Of a DNA stretch of 64,000 nucleotides, positions 1-9,024 are shown one piece after another; within the stretch, counting starts at the first letter, position 1, and each line of letters starts with the position of its first letter. Where the stretch lies: assembly GCA_963796565.1 (NCBI GenBank), contig CAWCMA010000006.1, forward strand, positions 62,001 to 126,000, read 5' to 3'. The notes under the pieces are model-generated. The model worked only from the letters and a program-made list of their open reading frames with translations, had not been told where the DNA came from and did no database searches. The position numbers and the translations under genes are program-made. The DNA is from JAKAVN01 sp963796565. GTDB lineage: Bacteria > Desulfobacterota > Binatia > Binatales > Binataceae.

Positions 1-162
1 GCATCGTACGTCGCGATGCAGAGCCGGATTTCGCGCGAGTACCTCGAGCCGGCGCGATGGACACGCAAGGCAATTCTCAATGTCGCGCGGGTAGGCCGCT
101 TCTCCAGCGATCGGACGGTGCGCGAATACGCTCGCGAGATCTGGGGCCTCGAACCGGCGTAG
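1..162 (+). CDS. glgP: Glycogen/maltodextrin phosphorylase, C-terminal end (partial)
   Basis: The window opens inside this gene. Frame 1 is open from base 1 to TAG at 160-162 and gives the last 53 residues. The tail shows the conserved C-terminal signature of alpha-glucan phosphorylases: a W-x-R-K-x-I-L-N stretch (residues 20-27), FSSDRT (34-39) and EYAREIW (42-48). The family releases glucose-1-phosphate from glycogen or maltodextrin in the cytoplasm using pyridoxal phosphate. The catalytic domain lies outside the window, so only identity by tail motif can be claimed. The next gene starts about 220 bases downstream, and that gap shows no clear signal. Confidence 0.85.
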   Translation, partial: ASYVAMQSRISREYLEPARWTRKAILNVARVGRFSSDRTVREYAREIWGLEPA

Positions 163-382
163 CGGGTCGCAGCTACCGGCGGCTTCGGCTCGCCTGTCAG
201 GCTCGCCCCACCCTGAAATTACGAGATTTTTCGCTCCGCGGGGCCTTTGCTCAGAGTTGCCGGCGTCAACCGCCGACGTTCGATGCGTCGCGGAGCTGTG
301 CTGGAGCCGTGCAAAGACAGACCATCTGATGTATATGCCAGTCTGAATTCGCGCTTGAGCAAATCTTAGCGGAGGGGAGACC

Positions 383-793
383 GTGAGCACTGAAACCAAG
401 GCGGGTCTTGTCTTGCCGGTCGACACCATTCGGGATCGTCTGAACCGCGATCCGGAGTTTTTGTTGACGGCGCGTTTCTGGTACTGCGATATCCGTTTTT
501 TCATCGGCCAGGATCCGTATTTCATGCGGATCGAGAACGGCAAGGTCGATCATTTTCAGCACGGCACCCAGGGCTTCGACCCGTACACCATCAACATCGG
601 TGGACCCGAGGAAGTCTGGAAGAAGATGATGGAGCGGCGACCGAAGCCCTTCTACCACGACTGGTTCGCGGCCTCGTTCCATCATGACTTCACGTTCGGC
701 GGCGATCTCGAATCGGCTTATGCGCATTACTACGCAATCCGCCGCATCCACGCGATCATGCGCCAGGCGGTGATCGAATCGCATGCCGCGTAG
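383..793 (+). CDS. Small SCP2-like hypothetical protein
   Basis: A 136-residue soluble protein with a GTG start, chosen because a GGAGGGG ribosome site lies 6 bases upstream. There is no signal peptide or membrane segment. The run of aromatic beta segments around a G-Q-D-P-Y turn, a central I-E-N-G-K-V turn, and a helical C-terminus rich in Tyr and His resemble SCP2-type lipid-carrier domains. That assignment is inferred from the pattern only. It is followed after 14 bases by an alpha/beta hydrolase and then a DUF3047-type and a SnoaL-like gene on the same strand. This suggests a substrate-binding partner in a small catabolic operon acting on a hydrophobic compound. Function is not established. 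Confidence 0.6.
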   Translation: MSTETKAGLVLPVDTIRDRLNRDPEFLLTARFWYCDIRFFIGQDPYFMRIENGKVDHFQHGTQGFDPYTINIGGPEEVWKKMMERRPKPFYHDWFAASFHHDFTFGGDLESAYAHYYAIRRIHAIMRQAVIESHAA

Positions 794-807
794 GGGGCAT
801 CAGGACA

Positions 808-1665
808 ATGGCGAAATTTTCAGACATTATCGGTCGTTACATTTACCTTGAACTGGACGGCGTCGAGTACCGCGTCTACATCGAAGAGGCGGGCAAAGGG
901 ATACCGCTGGTATGCCAGCACACGGCGGGCTCGGATGGTCGCCAGTATCGACACCTGCTCGAGGATCGCGACATCACGTCGCGCTTTCACGTGGTCGCCG
1001 CCGACCTGCCTTATCACGGCAAGTCGCTTCCTCCGACTTCGGTCAGGCACTGGGAACAGGAATACAAGCTCACCAAGGATTGGTTCATGCGCTACTGGGT
1101 GAAGCTTTGTCACGAGCTTGAACTCAATCGACCCGTGTACATGGGCTGCTCGATGGGCGGTCATCTCGCACCCGACCTGGCGCTCAACTATCCGAACGAA
1201 TTCCGCGCCTGTATCGGGTTAGAGGCGTCGATGTGGAGCGGCAATACAGATCGATTGGTGAACCAGTGGTTTCACCATCCCCGGTTGTCGAACGAATCGA
1301 AGCCGGCGCTCATGTTGAGCCTGTGCTCGCCGAACGCGCCGGAAGAATACGTTCGTGAGACGGTCTGGGAATATAGTCAAGGCGCGCCGCCGGTTTTCAA
1401 AGGCGACCTGTACTACTATTCCTTCGAGCATGATTTGCGGCAGACCGTGAAGAACATCGACACGCGCAAATGCCCGCTCTACGTGCTGAGTGGCGATTAC
1501 GATTGGTCGGCGTTTCCGGCGGCGGCGAAGGCCTTGGCGGATGCGGTACCCGGTGCGAGCTATACGTTGATGGAAGGGATGGGCCACTTTCCGATGGCCG
1601 AGGATCCGGTTCAATTCAAAAAATATCTGATGCCGGTCCTCGCGGAGATTCTGGCCAAGTCCTAG
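808..1665 (+). CDS. Alpha/beta hydrolase
   Basis: A 285-residue cytoplasmic alpha/beta-hydrolase with a complete triad: nucleophile Ser115 in GCSMGGH, an acid at Asp230 or Asp232 (GDYD), and His260 in EGMGHF. An oxyanion-type segment (CQHTAGSD) follows the third strand near residue 36. Length and order match the single-domain C-C hydrolase/esterase group. Start is the ATG at 808, with a weak CAGGA site upstream. It lies 14 bases after the SCP2-like gene, and its TAG stop overlaps the next gene's candidate GTG start by one base, so the three are probably one transcript. The substrate cannot be read from sequence; an ester or ring-cleavage product is likely. Confidence 0.85.
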   Translation: MAKFSDIIGRYIYLELDGVEYRVYIEEAGKGIPLVCQHTAGSDGRQYRHLLEDRDITSRFHVVAADLPYHGKSLPPTSVRHWEQEYKLTKDWFMRYWVKLCHELELNRPVYMGCSMGGHLAPDLALNYPNEFRACIGLEASMWSGNTDRLVNQWFHHPRLSNESKPALMLSLCSPNAPEEYVRETVWEYSQGAPPVFKGDLYYYSFEHDLRQTVKNIDTRKCPLYVLSGDYDWSAFPAAAKALADAVPGASYTLMEGMGHFPMAEDPVQFKKYLMPVLAEILAKS

Positions 1666-2765
1666 TGACACTCGAAATGGATAGCGTCGAAGAATTCGAA
1701 AGCGTCCTCGGACCGATTGTCGCCGGCGCCGCGCGGGACGCCATCGCGCAATGCTGGTTGGTGAAGGTAGCGGCCAATCGTCCGCCGTGGACACCAAGCG
1801 GTATCGACTTATCTACGGGCGACCAAATAAGCGTGTTTTCCGCGGGGCGCGCCAGTATCGTTGGCGTGCCGGACGTCTTTGTCGGCTCGCACTTTGCGCT
1901 GTGGATGCGAATCGGCGACGAGGGCGATATCTTTCGCGCTCCCGGTCATTCATACACCTTCACCGTGGGGGCGGGCGGCCAACTCTATCTGAGCAACCTT
2001 TTCCCCGGCGATTGGGCCGACCGGCACGGAGGGCTGGCGACGGATCCCCGCGTCTACGAGCGAGTGACGGGAACGCTGGCGGTGCTGGTGGTGCGCTGGC
2101 GAATCGAACCGCTTGCGGGACTGGATCGGCTGGCGCGGGACGGCTCGGTCGGGGCGGCTATCCTGCGCACAGAGGCTGATCGGTTGAAAAATCCTTTGAT
2201 GACGCCGGTGGGATGGCACTACCTGTGGTCGATCGGCGATAGCGGCATCTTCGATTCGGGGCAGGGCGCCGCGGGTGAGCCGATCATTCGATGCCGCATG
2301 CGCGATGACGCCGCGATCCTGCAGCGCCCCGTGCACCTGAAGCTCGATCGCGACGCGAGGCTCCGATGGTCGTGGAAGATCGACGCTCTGCCGTCCGCGC
2401 GACGCGAAGACGACGTGCCAAACCACAACTATCTCAGCGTTGCCGTCGAGTTCGATAACGGACAAGACCTCACCTACCTTTGGAGTGCCGCGATGGCGCC
2501 GGAAAGCAGTTTTCGCTGCCCCATTTCGCGATGGAACGAGCGCGAAACCCATCTGGTCGTGCGTTCCGGGATGGAACGGCTGGGCGAATGGGTCAGCGAA
2601 GAACGCCAGGTGTGGGACGATTACGGGCGCGCGATTGGAACTCCGCCCGCGGCTATCGTCGCAGTGTGGCTAATCGGCGTGAGCATCTTCGCGCATACCA
2701 TTGCGTACTGCGAATATTCGGCTCTCGAACTGACTACGGACGGTCGCGTGATCTCGTTGATCTGA
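1665..2765 (+). CDS. Lectin-like/DUF3047 two-domain protein
   Basis: A 366-residue protein if it starts at the GTG (1665) that overlaps the hydrolase stop as TAGTG; the ATG at 1677 would give 362. The frame is open further upstream but overlaps the hydrolase, so the coupled start is preferred. The first 150 residues (IVGVPDVFVGSHFALWMRI, then a FTVGAGGQLYLSN-type turn and a tryptophan-rich tail) resemble the LecA/PA-IL fold used for galactose binding. The C-terminal 170 residues carry the DUF3047 hallmark RWSWKIDALPS, then a strand with VEFDNGQDLTYLW and the closing WERLGEWV-type helix region. DUF3047 proteins are of unknown function. No signal peptide is visible. The pairing of the two parts is unusual. 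Confidence 0.65.
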   Translation: MTLEMDSVEEFESVLGPIVAGAARDAIAQCWLVKVAANRPPWTPSGIDLSTGDQISVFSAGRASIVGVPDVFVGSHFALWMRIGDEGDIFRAPGHSYTFTVGAGGQLYLSNLFPGDWADRHGGLATDPRVYERVTGTLAVLVVRWRIEPLAGLDRLARDGSVGAAILRTEADRLKNPLMTPVGWHYLWSIGDSGIFDSGQGAAGEPIIRCRMRDDAAILQRPVHLKLDRDARLRWSWKIDALPSARREDDVPNHNYLSVAVEFDNGQDLTYLWSAAMAPESSFRCPISRWNERETHLVVRSGMERLGEWVSEERQVWDDYGRAIGTPPAAIVAVWLIGVSIFAHTIAYCEYSALELTTDGRVISLI

Positions 2766-2813
2766 AGCTTTTGGGTTTGCCGATCAACTCGGGCTTGCCA
2801 AGGAGAATAAAAA

Positions 2814-3281
2814 ATGGCCGACAAAGACCTGGAAAAGCGTATCGCAGAAATCGAGGATATTGAGGCGATCCGCAAGTTGAAGGGCCGCTATTGTCTGTAC
2901 GTCGACCAACGGGACGAAGACGGGTGGGTCTCACTTTTCACGCAAGACGGGGTGTGGGAGTCGGATAAGTTCGGCGTCCACCAAGGCCGCGAGGCGATCC
3001 GCACCTTGTTCAGGAACATCCCCGGTTTTCTCAGCTTTGCGGTCCACTACGTGACAAATCCGATCATCGAGGTGGACGGCGACCGTGCGACTGGAAACTG
3101 GCTGCTTTTGGAGCCGTGCACCTTCATCCAGGGCAACCAGCCGACCTGGGGCGCCGGACGCTACGAGGAGCAGTACGTTAAGGTCGGGGGTGAGTGGAAA
3201 TTTAGACACTTGAAACTCATATCCTCATTCTGGACTCCGTACGAGCAAGGATGGGTGAAAAAACGCTTCGTCCAGGATTGA
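2814..3281 (+). CDS. SnoaL-like (NTF2-fold) protein
   Basis: A 155-residue protein starting at an ATG with AAGGAG 9 bases upstream. It opens with the typical helix-helix of SnoaL-like polyketide cyclase/dehydratase families (IEDIEAIRKLKGRY) and then DQRDEDGWVSLFTQDGVWE, where the acidic residues line the cone-shaped pocket. Later strands include VHYVTNPIIEVDGDRATGNW and EQYVKVGGEWKF. Known relatives act as small isomerases, hydratases or dehydratases on cyclic substrates. It closes the plus-strand catabolic cluster and is convergent with the amidase gene, with 16 bases between. Family assignment is firm; the reaction is unknown. Confidence 0.8.
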   Translation: MADKDLEKRIAEIEDIEAIRKLKGRYCLYVDQRDEDGWVSLFTQDGVWESDKFGVHQGREAIRTLFRNIPGFLSFAVHYVTNPIIEVDGDRATGNWLLLEPCTFIQGNQPTWGAGRYEEQYVKVGGEWKFRHLKLISSFWTPYEQGWVKKRFVQD

Positions 3282-3297
3282 TCGCGAGTGCATCTAT

Positions 3298-4722
3298 TCA
3301 GATGGCCGGGCGCCTTCCCCGCCAGGGTTGGGACTTTTCGTAGGCGGCCGCCGCTCGGAAGACGCTCAGGTCGTCGAATGTCTTTCCGACTATTTGCATT
3401 CCGGTAGGGATACCCGAGGCCGCAAAGCCCGTGGGAACCGCGATCACGGGACACTGACCAACAAGATTGAATGGCATGGTCATGTACCAGCCGATCGAGG
3501 CAGGTACCTTCGTGCCATCGATTGTGAAATTTGAAGCGGTCGGGTCGTGATCGTGCGTGACTGCGGGCAGCGCCAGCGTCGGGCAGATCAATACTTGATG
3601 ATCTTCGAGGATAGGGCCGAGCGTTTTGTACATTTCGCCGCGCACCAGATTGATCCGGTAGAAATTGGCAGCGCTGACCGCCGTGCCGCTCTCGATCATC
3701 CGGACCAGCCCTGCGGTCATTTCCCTGCGCCAACGCGGGAGCTTGTCACCCAGAAGCCCGGCGAATAGCACGGTCCAGTAAGTACCCCAGGCTTCGTCGA
3801 CCTCCCAATTCCATCCGACCTTAACTTCTTCGACGGAGCAGCCGAGATTTTTGAAAACGTCAAGTGCAGCCAGCGTATTGCGGCGCACCTCGGAATCGAC
3901 GCTATAGAATCCGAGGTCCATGGAATACGCGATCTTCCAGCCCTTGATGTCCTCGGGAACCTCCGGCAGCACGACCTTTTCCCGAACGGTGCAGATGTCG
4001 CCGAGGTGCGGCCCGGACATAACGTTCTGCATCAGCGCGGCGTCGGCAACGCTACGCGTGATGGGTCCATAGTGCAGTATGGATTCCAGTGGATGCTCGC
4101 GGTCGAGCGGATTGCGCCCGAACGGAGGCTTGTATCCGACGATCCCGCACGCCGAGGCCGGGATACGGATAGAGCCGCCGCCGTCAGTGCCGTCGGCCAG
4201 CGTGGTCATTCCGCTTGCCACGGCGGCGCCGGCCCCGCCTGAAGATCCTCCCGGGGTATATTCCGGATTCCACGGATTGCGCGTGACGCCCCAAAGAGGA
4301 CTTGCCGTCACGCCTGTATGTGCAAATTCGGGCGTGGTTGTCCGGCAGTGCATGATCGCGCCCGCATCCAACAACCTTTGAACCGTCGGCGCTGAGTAGT
4401 CCGGCCGATAGTCTCGATAAATCTTGGAGCCGAAAGTAGTAATTTCGCCCTTGACCGGATGAAAATCTTTGATCGCGACGGTGACACCTTCGAGCGGGCG
4501 TGGTTGCGCACCGCCGCGAGCGTATCGGGCCTCGGCGGCCTTGGCCTGTTCCAGCGCTCGATCGAAATACGTATAGGTGAGCGCGTTGACTTTGGGCTGA
4601 AGCTGCTCGCATCTCGCGATGATCGCTTCGACGAGCTCGACCGGAGAAAGAGAGCGCGACTTGAAGGCGGCAATTGCTTCTGTCGCCGTCAGGTAACAGA
4701 GATCGAGATTCAAATCGCTCAT
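3298..4722 (-). CDS. Amidase (amidase-signature family)
   Basis: A 474-residue serine hydrolase with the Ser-cisSer-Lys triad of the amidase-signature family: Lys85 (VAIKD), cis-Ser161 (GGSSGG) and nucleophile Ser184 (GGGSIRIPAS). Length is normal for the family, which includes GatA, fatty acid amide hydrolases and nylon-oligomer hydrolases. It is not next to gatB or gatC and lacks other GatA context, so a catabolic amidase is more likely than a tRNA amidotransferase subunit. Start is the ATG at 4722. It is transcribed toward the SnoaL-like gene. About 165 bases separate it from the large regulator that ends at 4889 on the same strand. Confidence 0.88.
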   Translation of the reverse strand: MSDLNLDLCYLTATEAIAAFKSRSLSPVELVEAIIARCEQLQPKVNALTYTYFDRALEQAKAAEARYARGGAQPRPLEGVTVAIKDFHPVKGEITTFGSKIYRDYRPDYSAPTVQRLLDAGAIMHCRTTTPEFAHTGVTASPLWGVTRNPWNPEYTPGGSSGGAGAAVASGMTTLADGTDGGGSIRIPASACGIVGYKPPFGRNPLDREHPLESILHYGPITRSVADAALMQNVMSGPHLGDICTVREKVVLPEVPEDIKGWKIAYSMDLGFYSVDSEVRRNTLAALDVFKNLGCSVEEVKVGWNWEVDEAWGTYWTVLFAGLLGDKLPRWRREMTAGLVRMIESGTAVSAANFYRINLVRGEMYKTLGPILEDHQVLICPTLALPAVTHDHDPTASNFTIDGTKVPASIGWYMTMPFNLVGQCPVIAVPTGFAASGIPTGMQIVGKTFDDLSVFRAAAAYEKSQPWRGRRPAI

Positions 4723-4888
4723 CTAATTCACCATCCCCGGGTTGGCCGTGCCGCCTTATTCAGTTTTCTGTGGCTTTAGCCTGATCGCATACCGATCGCA
4801 AGCAGCCGTTGTGCAGCTGACATTGCCGGTGTTCTCTGCGCAAGTCCGCAACGCGGGCCAGCGAGAATAGCGTGGATTGCCTGGTTCG

Positions 4889-7800
4889 CTACCGGCCGAG
4901 CAGATTCGGGCTCAAGGCTTCGACCTGCTGAAGCCATCCGGTCATGCGGAGGTTACGGAACTGCTCCATGGCGGCTTCGATAAGTGGCCGAGCCCGGTTG
5001 GCATCGCCCGCGACTCCTCGCCGCAAATACATCAAGGCTTCGTCGTAGTCGGTTATCGCGCGAAGCGGCCGTACCCCCTGTTCATCGAGCACGACGCGCG
5101 TCTTGGCGAACCAATCGCTCGCCTCATCATACCGCCCTTGCAGTGCGCACAATCTGGCGATCGATAAACGACAGTCTCGCATGGGCGGGCGAAAGTCGGT
5201 AACCAGAACCTTCTCACGCAGGCTCCGTTCGATGACTTCCGCGTGGTCAGTCCGGTTCATCAACCAAAGGGCAAAAGCGGAATTGCAGGCCGCTATACCG
5301 TAGAGCGGAAAGCAGGGCGCCCCGACTTCAAGTGCCGTGGGAATCTGCGTCAGCCACTGCAGCGCGACTTCCGAATCTCCTAAACGCGCTAATACATATG
5401 CTGCGGTCGAACAGATCGCGGCGAAGGCCCAGCGCGTCTCGATCGATGGCCGATTGATGAGGCGCTTGGCGCCTTCATCGAGCCGCATCTCTTCCCACCC
5501 GGTGTTCAGCGCAATGAGCATCTCCTGTTTCACGGCGAACAAGCTCAAGAGATGCGACGACTGCCCGATCGTGCGCGCCGACAGCGCCAGCGCGCGGTCA
5601 TATGCTGCCTGTCCGGCAACGAAGTCACCCAGCGAAATATGGCAACGTGCTACGTTGGCCCATGAATTCATGGCCCACGCGATGCGGCCTTTTCGCTCCG
5701 CATCGCCGGCTTCCCGCTCCCAGGCGGGAAGGCTGCGCCGATACTCGCCGGCCAGAAACGTCAGCGTGAGGGGAGGAGCGTCCGGGGTGCTTAGCACTTC
5801 GTCTCGTGTGTCGAAGGCCGGCTCCATACGATGCTCAGTAATCTGGCTGACTGGCAATTGTTTCAGCGTGGCGCGCCACTCGCGCAGCCCCGGAGAATCC
5901 AGTCGTATGCCGGCACTGTTGGGGTCGTTCGCTTCTTGGCGGATTCGGTCCAATTCGCTCAAGCTGGCCCAAACGATGTCGCGCCGATCGCCGATGAACC
6001 GAAGTCCTTCCGTCGCCAATTCCCAGGCGGCTTCCGCCAGGCCAGCGGAGTTCATCGCACGTGCGGCATTTTCCAGATAGTTGGCCACGGCGTCCGACCC
6101 GTCCGCGGTTGCTATCAATTCGGCAGCCTCACGGGTGACCTTCGAAGCTTCCTCGGCCTGAAGGGTCCACGTCAGCGCCATCCCCAGGCGCACCAGCAAG
6201 TCACGCCGCCGCGGATCGGTCGCCGACAGCAGTTCGATCGCGATGCGAAGAAAAACCACCAACTCGTCGTGGGCATAAGCCTCTTCGGCGTTGTTCGCGG
6301 CCGCGATGGCGTAGTCTGTGCCACGCTCGGTACCCGACGCGGCGGAACCGCGCCAGAACTGGTAAGCCACTTCAGCGGCATGCTCGCTCGCACGTTCGCC
6401 CCACTCGCGCTCCATCGCCTCGGCTATTTGCCGGTGCAACCTCAAGCGGCGGGGCGCGTTGAGCTCCGAGTAAAGCGTGTGGCGAATCAGCGCGTGCGTG
6501 AAATCAAAACTTTCGGCGTTCGGACCCGGCTTCAGAAGCTGCGCCTCCAAGGCTTCGTCCGCGGCGTCCAGGGCTGTCTGGTCGTCGAGGCCCGCAACCG
6601 CGGCCGCGATGCCAAACGAGAACGCGCCCTTGAATGCCGCCCCCACCGACAGCAGTTTGCGCGCTTGATCGGACAGCCGCATGGTTCTGCGCCCGATCAC
6701 CTGGCGCACTCCCTCGGGAATCCCGAGCGCCTGCAGGTCGATTTGGGAAGTCCAGCTCTGCCCGTCGCCGAAAATCTTTCCCTCTTCCATCAGGTGCAGC
6801 AGCACCTCGCGAATAAACAAAGGATTGCCGGCCGTTTCCGCGCTGAGGGTCTTAACCAAATCAGTCGGCGCCTGCTGGTCACCAATGATGCCGAGTAAGT
6901 CCGCCACCTCATCGCCCTCAAGCCCCTTGAGCGCAATGTTCTCGTAATCGCGCAGACGCCTTATTCCTGCCAGAGCCCCCGATAGCGGGTGGCGCTGGCC
7001 GACCTCACTGTCCCGGTATGCGCCGAGCAGCAATATTCGATGAGACGGCACGAAATGAGATACGTGATTGAGTATCGCCACGGTGCCGCGATCGGCCCAA
7101 TGCAAGTCGTCGAAGATGAGAACCAGCGGTTTCATTTCCGAAATCGCAATCAGCGATTGCGCGACCGCGTCCAGGAGCCGAAAGCGCTCCTCTTCCTTGC
7201 CGAGTTCGGGAGGTTCGGGGAAGTCTCCCAAAAATCGCCGTAAAGCCGGCGCGATGCGCGCGAGGGTGGGCGCGCAGGTTCCGAAAATCGCGGTGACCTT
7301 TTCGGGCGAAGCGCTCCGCGCATACTCGACGATCACTTCGGCAAAGGGGCCGTATGGGGGTTGGAATTCGCCATCGTAACAAGCACCTCGCAGCACGATT
7401 GCGCCGCGCTGACGTGCGATATCGGCAAACTCCTCAAGCGTGCGGGTTTTCCCGATTCCTGGTTCACCCTGTAACATGGCCACGGCGCCGTGGTCGTTGA
7501 ACGAGAGCTCCAGCTTGGCCAACAGTCTTTTGAGTTGCTGGGAACGCCCGACGAACGGCGTCCGGTTGAGGAGCGCGGTCGGATCATTGCGCTCGTAAAG
7601 CACCTCGCACGCTTTCAGCGGCGCGCTGAGACCCTTCAACTCGAGGTCTCCGATGTCGCGGAAGCTGAACATTTGACGTGAGGCCAGCAAATCGGCGACT
7701 AGCTTGCTGCACAGGATCTGCCCCGGTTTAGCGCGGTCGCAAAGCCGGCGCGCGACGACCACCGGTATACCGAAATAGCCATCCTCTCTCCGCATTGCCT

Positions 7801-8095
7801 CGCCGGCGTGGATCCCGATGCGGATTTCAAATTGCATGTTAGCGACGGGCCGACGCGCAGTGCGTTGCACCTGGATAGCGCAGCGCACCGCGTCGGCGGC
7901 CGATCCAAAGACCGCCTGGACGCCATCGCCCAACCATTGCAGCTCCTGACCGCCGGTGGTCGTTACCGCGTCGGTCATCGCCTTGTGATGGGCACGAAAC
8001 AGATGCTGGCCATCCTCGTCGCCGGCACGCTGCAAATGCTCGGTCGAGCTGACCAGGTCAGTAAAGAGGAATGTTACGGTTCCGGATTGCGCCAT
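4889..8095 (-). CDS. Class III nucleotidyl cyclase-AAA ATPase-TPR regulator
   Basis: A 1068-residue multidomain protein. Residues 5-170 form a class III adenylate/guanylate cyclase domain with metal aspartates Asp13 (FLFTDLV) and Asp57 (WLGDGV), followed by the ELKGL linker common in this group. Residues 188-450 hold an AAA/STAND ATPase domain with Walker A GEPGIGKT (210-217) and Walker B LVLIFDDLHWAD. The rest is helical and repeat-rich, like the TPR tail of AfsR/MalT-type regulators. The position that is Lys in many ATP-using cyclases, three before GDG, is Gln here, so nucleotide preference or activity is uncertain. There is no DNA-binding domain or membrane segment. It stands alone on the minus strand. 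Confidence 0.85.
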   Translation of the reverse strand: MAQSGTVTFLFTDLVSSTEHLQRAGDEDGQHLFRAHHKAMTDAVTTTGGQELQWLGDGVQAVFGSAADAVRCAIQVQRTARRPVANMQFEIRIGIHAGEAMRREDGYFGIPVVVARRLCDRAKPGQILCSKLVADLLASRQMFSFRDIGDLELKGLSAPLKACEVLYERNDPTALLNRTPFVGRSQQLKRLLAKLELSFNDHGAVAMLQGEPGIGKTRTLEEFADIARQRGAIVLRGACYDGEFQPPYGPFAEVIVEYARSASPEKVTAIFGTCAPTLARIAPALRRFLGDFPEPPELGKEEERFRLLDAVAQSLIAISEMKPLVLIFDDLHWADRGTVAILNHVSHFVPSHRILLLGAYRDSEVGQRHPLSGALAGIRRLRDYENIALKGLEGDEVADLLGIIGDQQAPTDLVKTLSAETAGNPLFIREVLLHLMEEGKIFGDGQSWTSQIDLQALGIPEGVRQVIGRRTMRLSDQARKLLSVGAAFKGAFSFGIAAAVAGLDDQTALDAADEALEAQLLKPGPNAESFDFTHALIRHTLYSELNAPRRLRLHRQIAEAMEREWGERASEHAAEVAYQFWRGSAASGTERGTDYAIAAANNAEEAYAHDELVVFLRIAIELLSATDPRRRDLLVRLGMALTWTLQAEEASKVTREAAELIATADGSDAVANYLENAARAMNSAGLAEAAWELATEGLRFIGDRRDIVWASLSELDRIRQEANDPNSAGIRLDSPGLREWRATLKQLPVSQITEHRMEPAFDTRDEVLSTPDAPPLTLTFLAGEYRRSLPAWEREAGDAERKGRIAWAMNSWANVARCHISLGDFVAGQAAYDRALALSARTIGQSSHLLSLFAVKQEMLIALNTGWEEMRLDEGAKRLINRPSIETRWAFAAICSTAAYVLARLGDSEVALQWLTQIPTALEVGAPCFPLYGIAACNSAFALWLMNRTDHAEVIERSLREKVLVTDFRPPMRDCRLSIARLCALQGRYDEASDWFAKTRVVLDEQGVRPLRAITDYDEALMYLRRGVAGDANRARPLIEAAMEQFRNLRMTGWLQQVEALSPNLLGR

Positions 8096-8325
8096 GGGGC
8101 CCTACCCTCCGGTGGAGCCTCGAAGCGACTGATATCATAAACCAGCGAGATCAAACAGTCTCAAACATCTTATTGCGCTTGGAGGCGTGCGCTTTTGGGT
8201 TGAAGTCCTAAGCTGCAATTTACACCTTGACTCGCGCTTCCGAATCGTACAAAGCGAATCGCTTAGCCAGATCGGTCAATCATCGAGCGTGCGGCAAACC
8301 CAATCACGTTTCGAGAGGGAAAGCT

Positions 8326-9024
8326 TCAGCGACGCGCAAATCCCACGCCGCCAGTCTCTTGCACTGGTTCGCCCCTCCGTCGACGACCGGGATTGGGAGT
8401 TCGCGGTTCGTCTTCGGCAGTGTTTTCGACCAGCACTTCGGTATGGCGGCGCAGGAGACGCGCCGCAGTTTTGCCGTCGCCGTGCGCCAGCGCTTGGACG
8501 ATTTCCCGGTGCTCCCTTGCAACGGCGACCATGTCGCCCGAGGTGTGTGCAGCCCGCGCGCGTGCGCCTACGGTGAAGCCGAGCGACGCCCAAGTTCGCT
8601 GCAGTACCGCGTTGTCCGCGGCTTCGATGATCATTTGATGGAAGCGGACATTGTGATGAAGATAACCTGGCGCGTCCGCACGCTTGGCGGCAGCTAGCGT
8701 CGCCTCGGCCTCGGCGCGCAACTCCCGCAGTCGCTCGCGGAGGCGAACGGCGCCAAGTTGCACGGCCAGCTCCTCCAGCACCGCCCGTACCTGGTCAGCC
8801 TCCCTGCACTCGCGTTCGTCGACCCGGCGCACACGCGTACCGCGATACGGTTCGGTTTCGACAAAGCGCGCCGTCTCGAGCGCGCACAGAGCCTCGCGCA
8901 CCGGGGCCTGGCTGACGTTGAGCTCACGCGCGAGCCGCATCTCAACCAGACGCGTGCCGGGAGGAGTGTCAAGTGCTCGCCGCGGCCTGCTGAGCGGGAG
9001 AATGAATCCTGACACCCGCTTCAC
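8326..9024 (-). CDS. GntR/FadR-type regulator with truncated N-terminus
   Basis: An open frame of 232 codons whose core is a GntR-family regulator: the end of a winged helix (PPGTRLVE, then LARELNVSQAPVREAL) followed by an FCD-type helical ligand domain containing H-x-N-x-x-F-H and a late E-H-R-E-I-V-Q-A-L motif. The first recognition helix and normal leader before PPGTRLVE are missing. The codons upstream of about 8965 read antisense through an aldo/keto reductase remnant. The ATG at 9024 would give a chimeric leader of about 20 residues. DNA binding is therefore doubtful, and the gene may be dead or re-started. See the junction finding. Confidence 0.6.
   Translation of the reverse strand: MKRVSGFILPLSRPRRALDTPPGTRLVEMRLARELNVSQAPVREALCALETARFVETEPYRGTRVRRVDERECREADQVRAVLEELAVQLGAVRLRERLRELRAEAEATLAAAKRADAPGYLHHNVRFHQMIIEAADNAVLQRTWASLGFTVGARARAAHTSGDMVAVAREHREIVQALAHGDGKTAARLLRRHTEVLVENTAEDEPRTPNPGRRRRGEPVQETGGVGFARR

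Noticed and set aside
57..329. Open frame of 90 codons over the glycogen phosphorylase end
   Set aside because: It lies in a different frame from the phosphorylase tail, which has clear motifs, and has no ribosome site.
1219..1797. Minus-strand frames under the first hydrolase and the DUF3047 gene
   Set aside because: High GC gives long antisense frames here; content is Arg-rich with no family features, and the plus-strand genes have motifs.
5831..6898. 355-codon plus frame inside the cyclase gene
   Set aside because: It is antisense to TPR/ATPase coding sequence and shows no domain or ribosome site.
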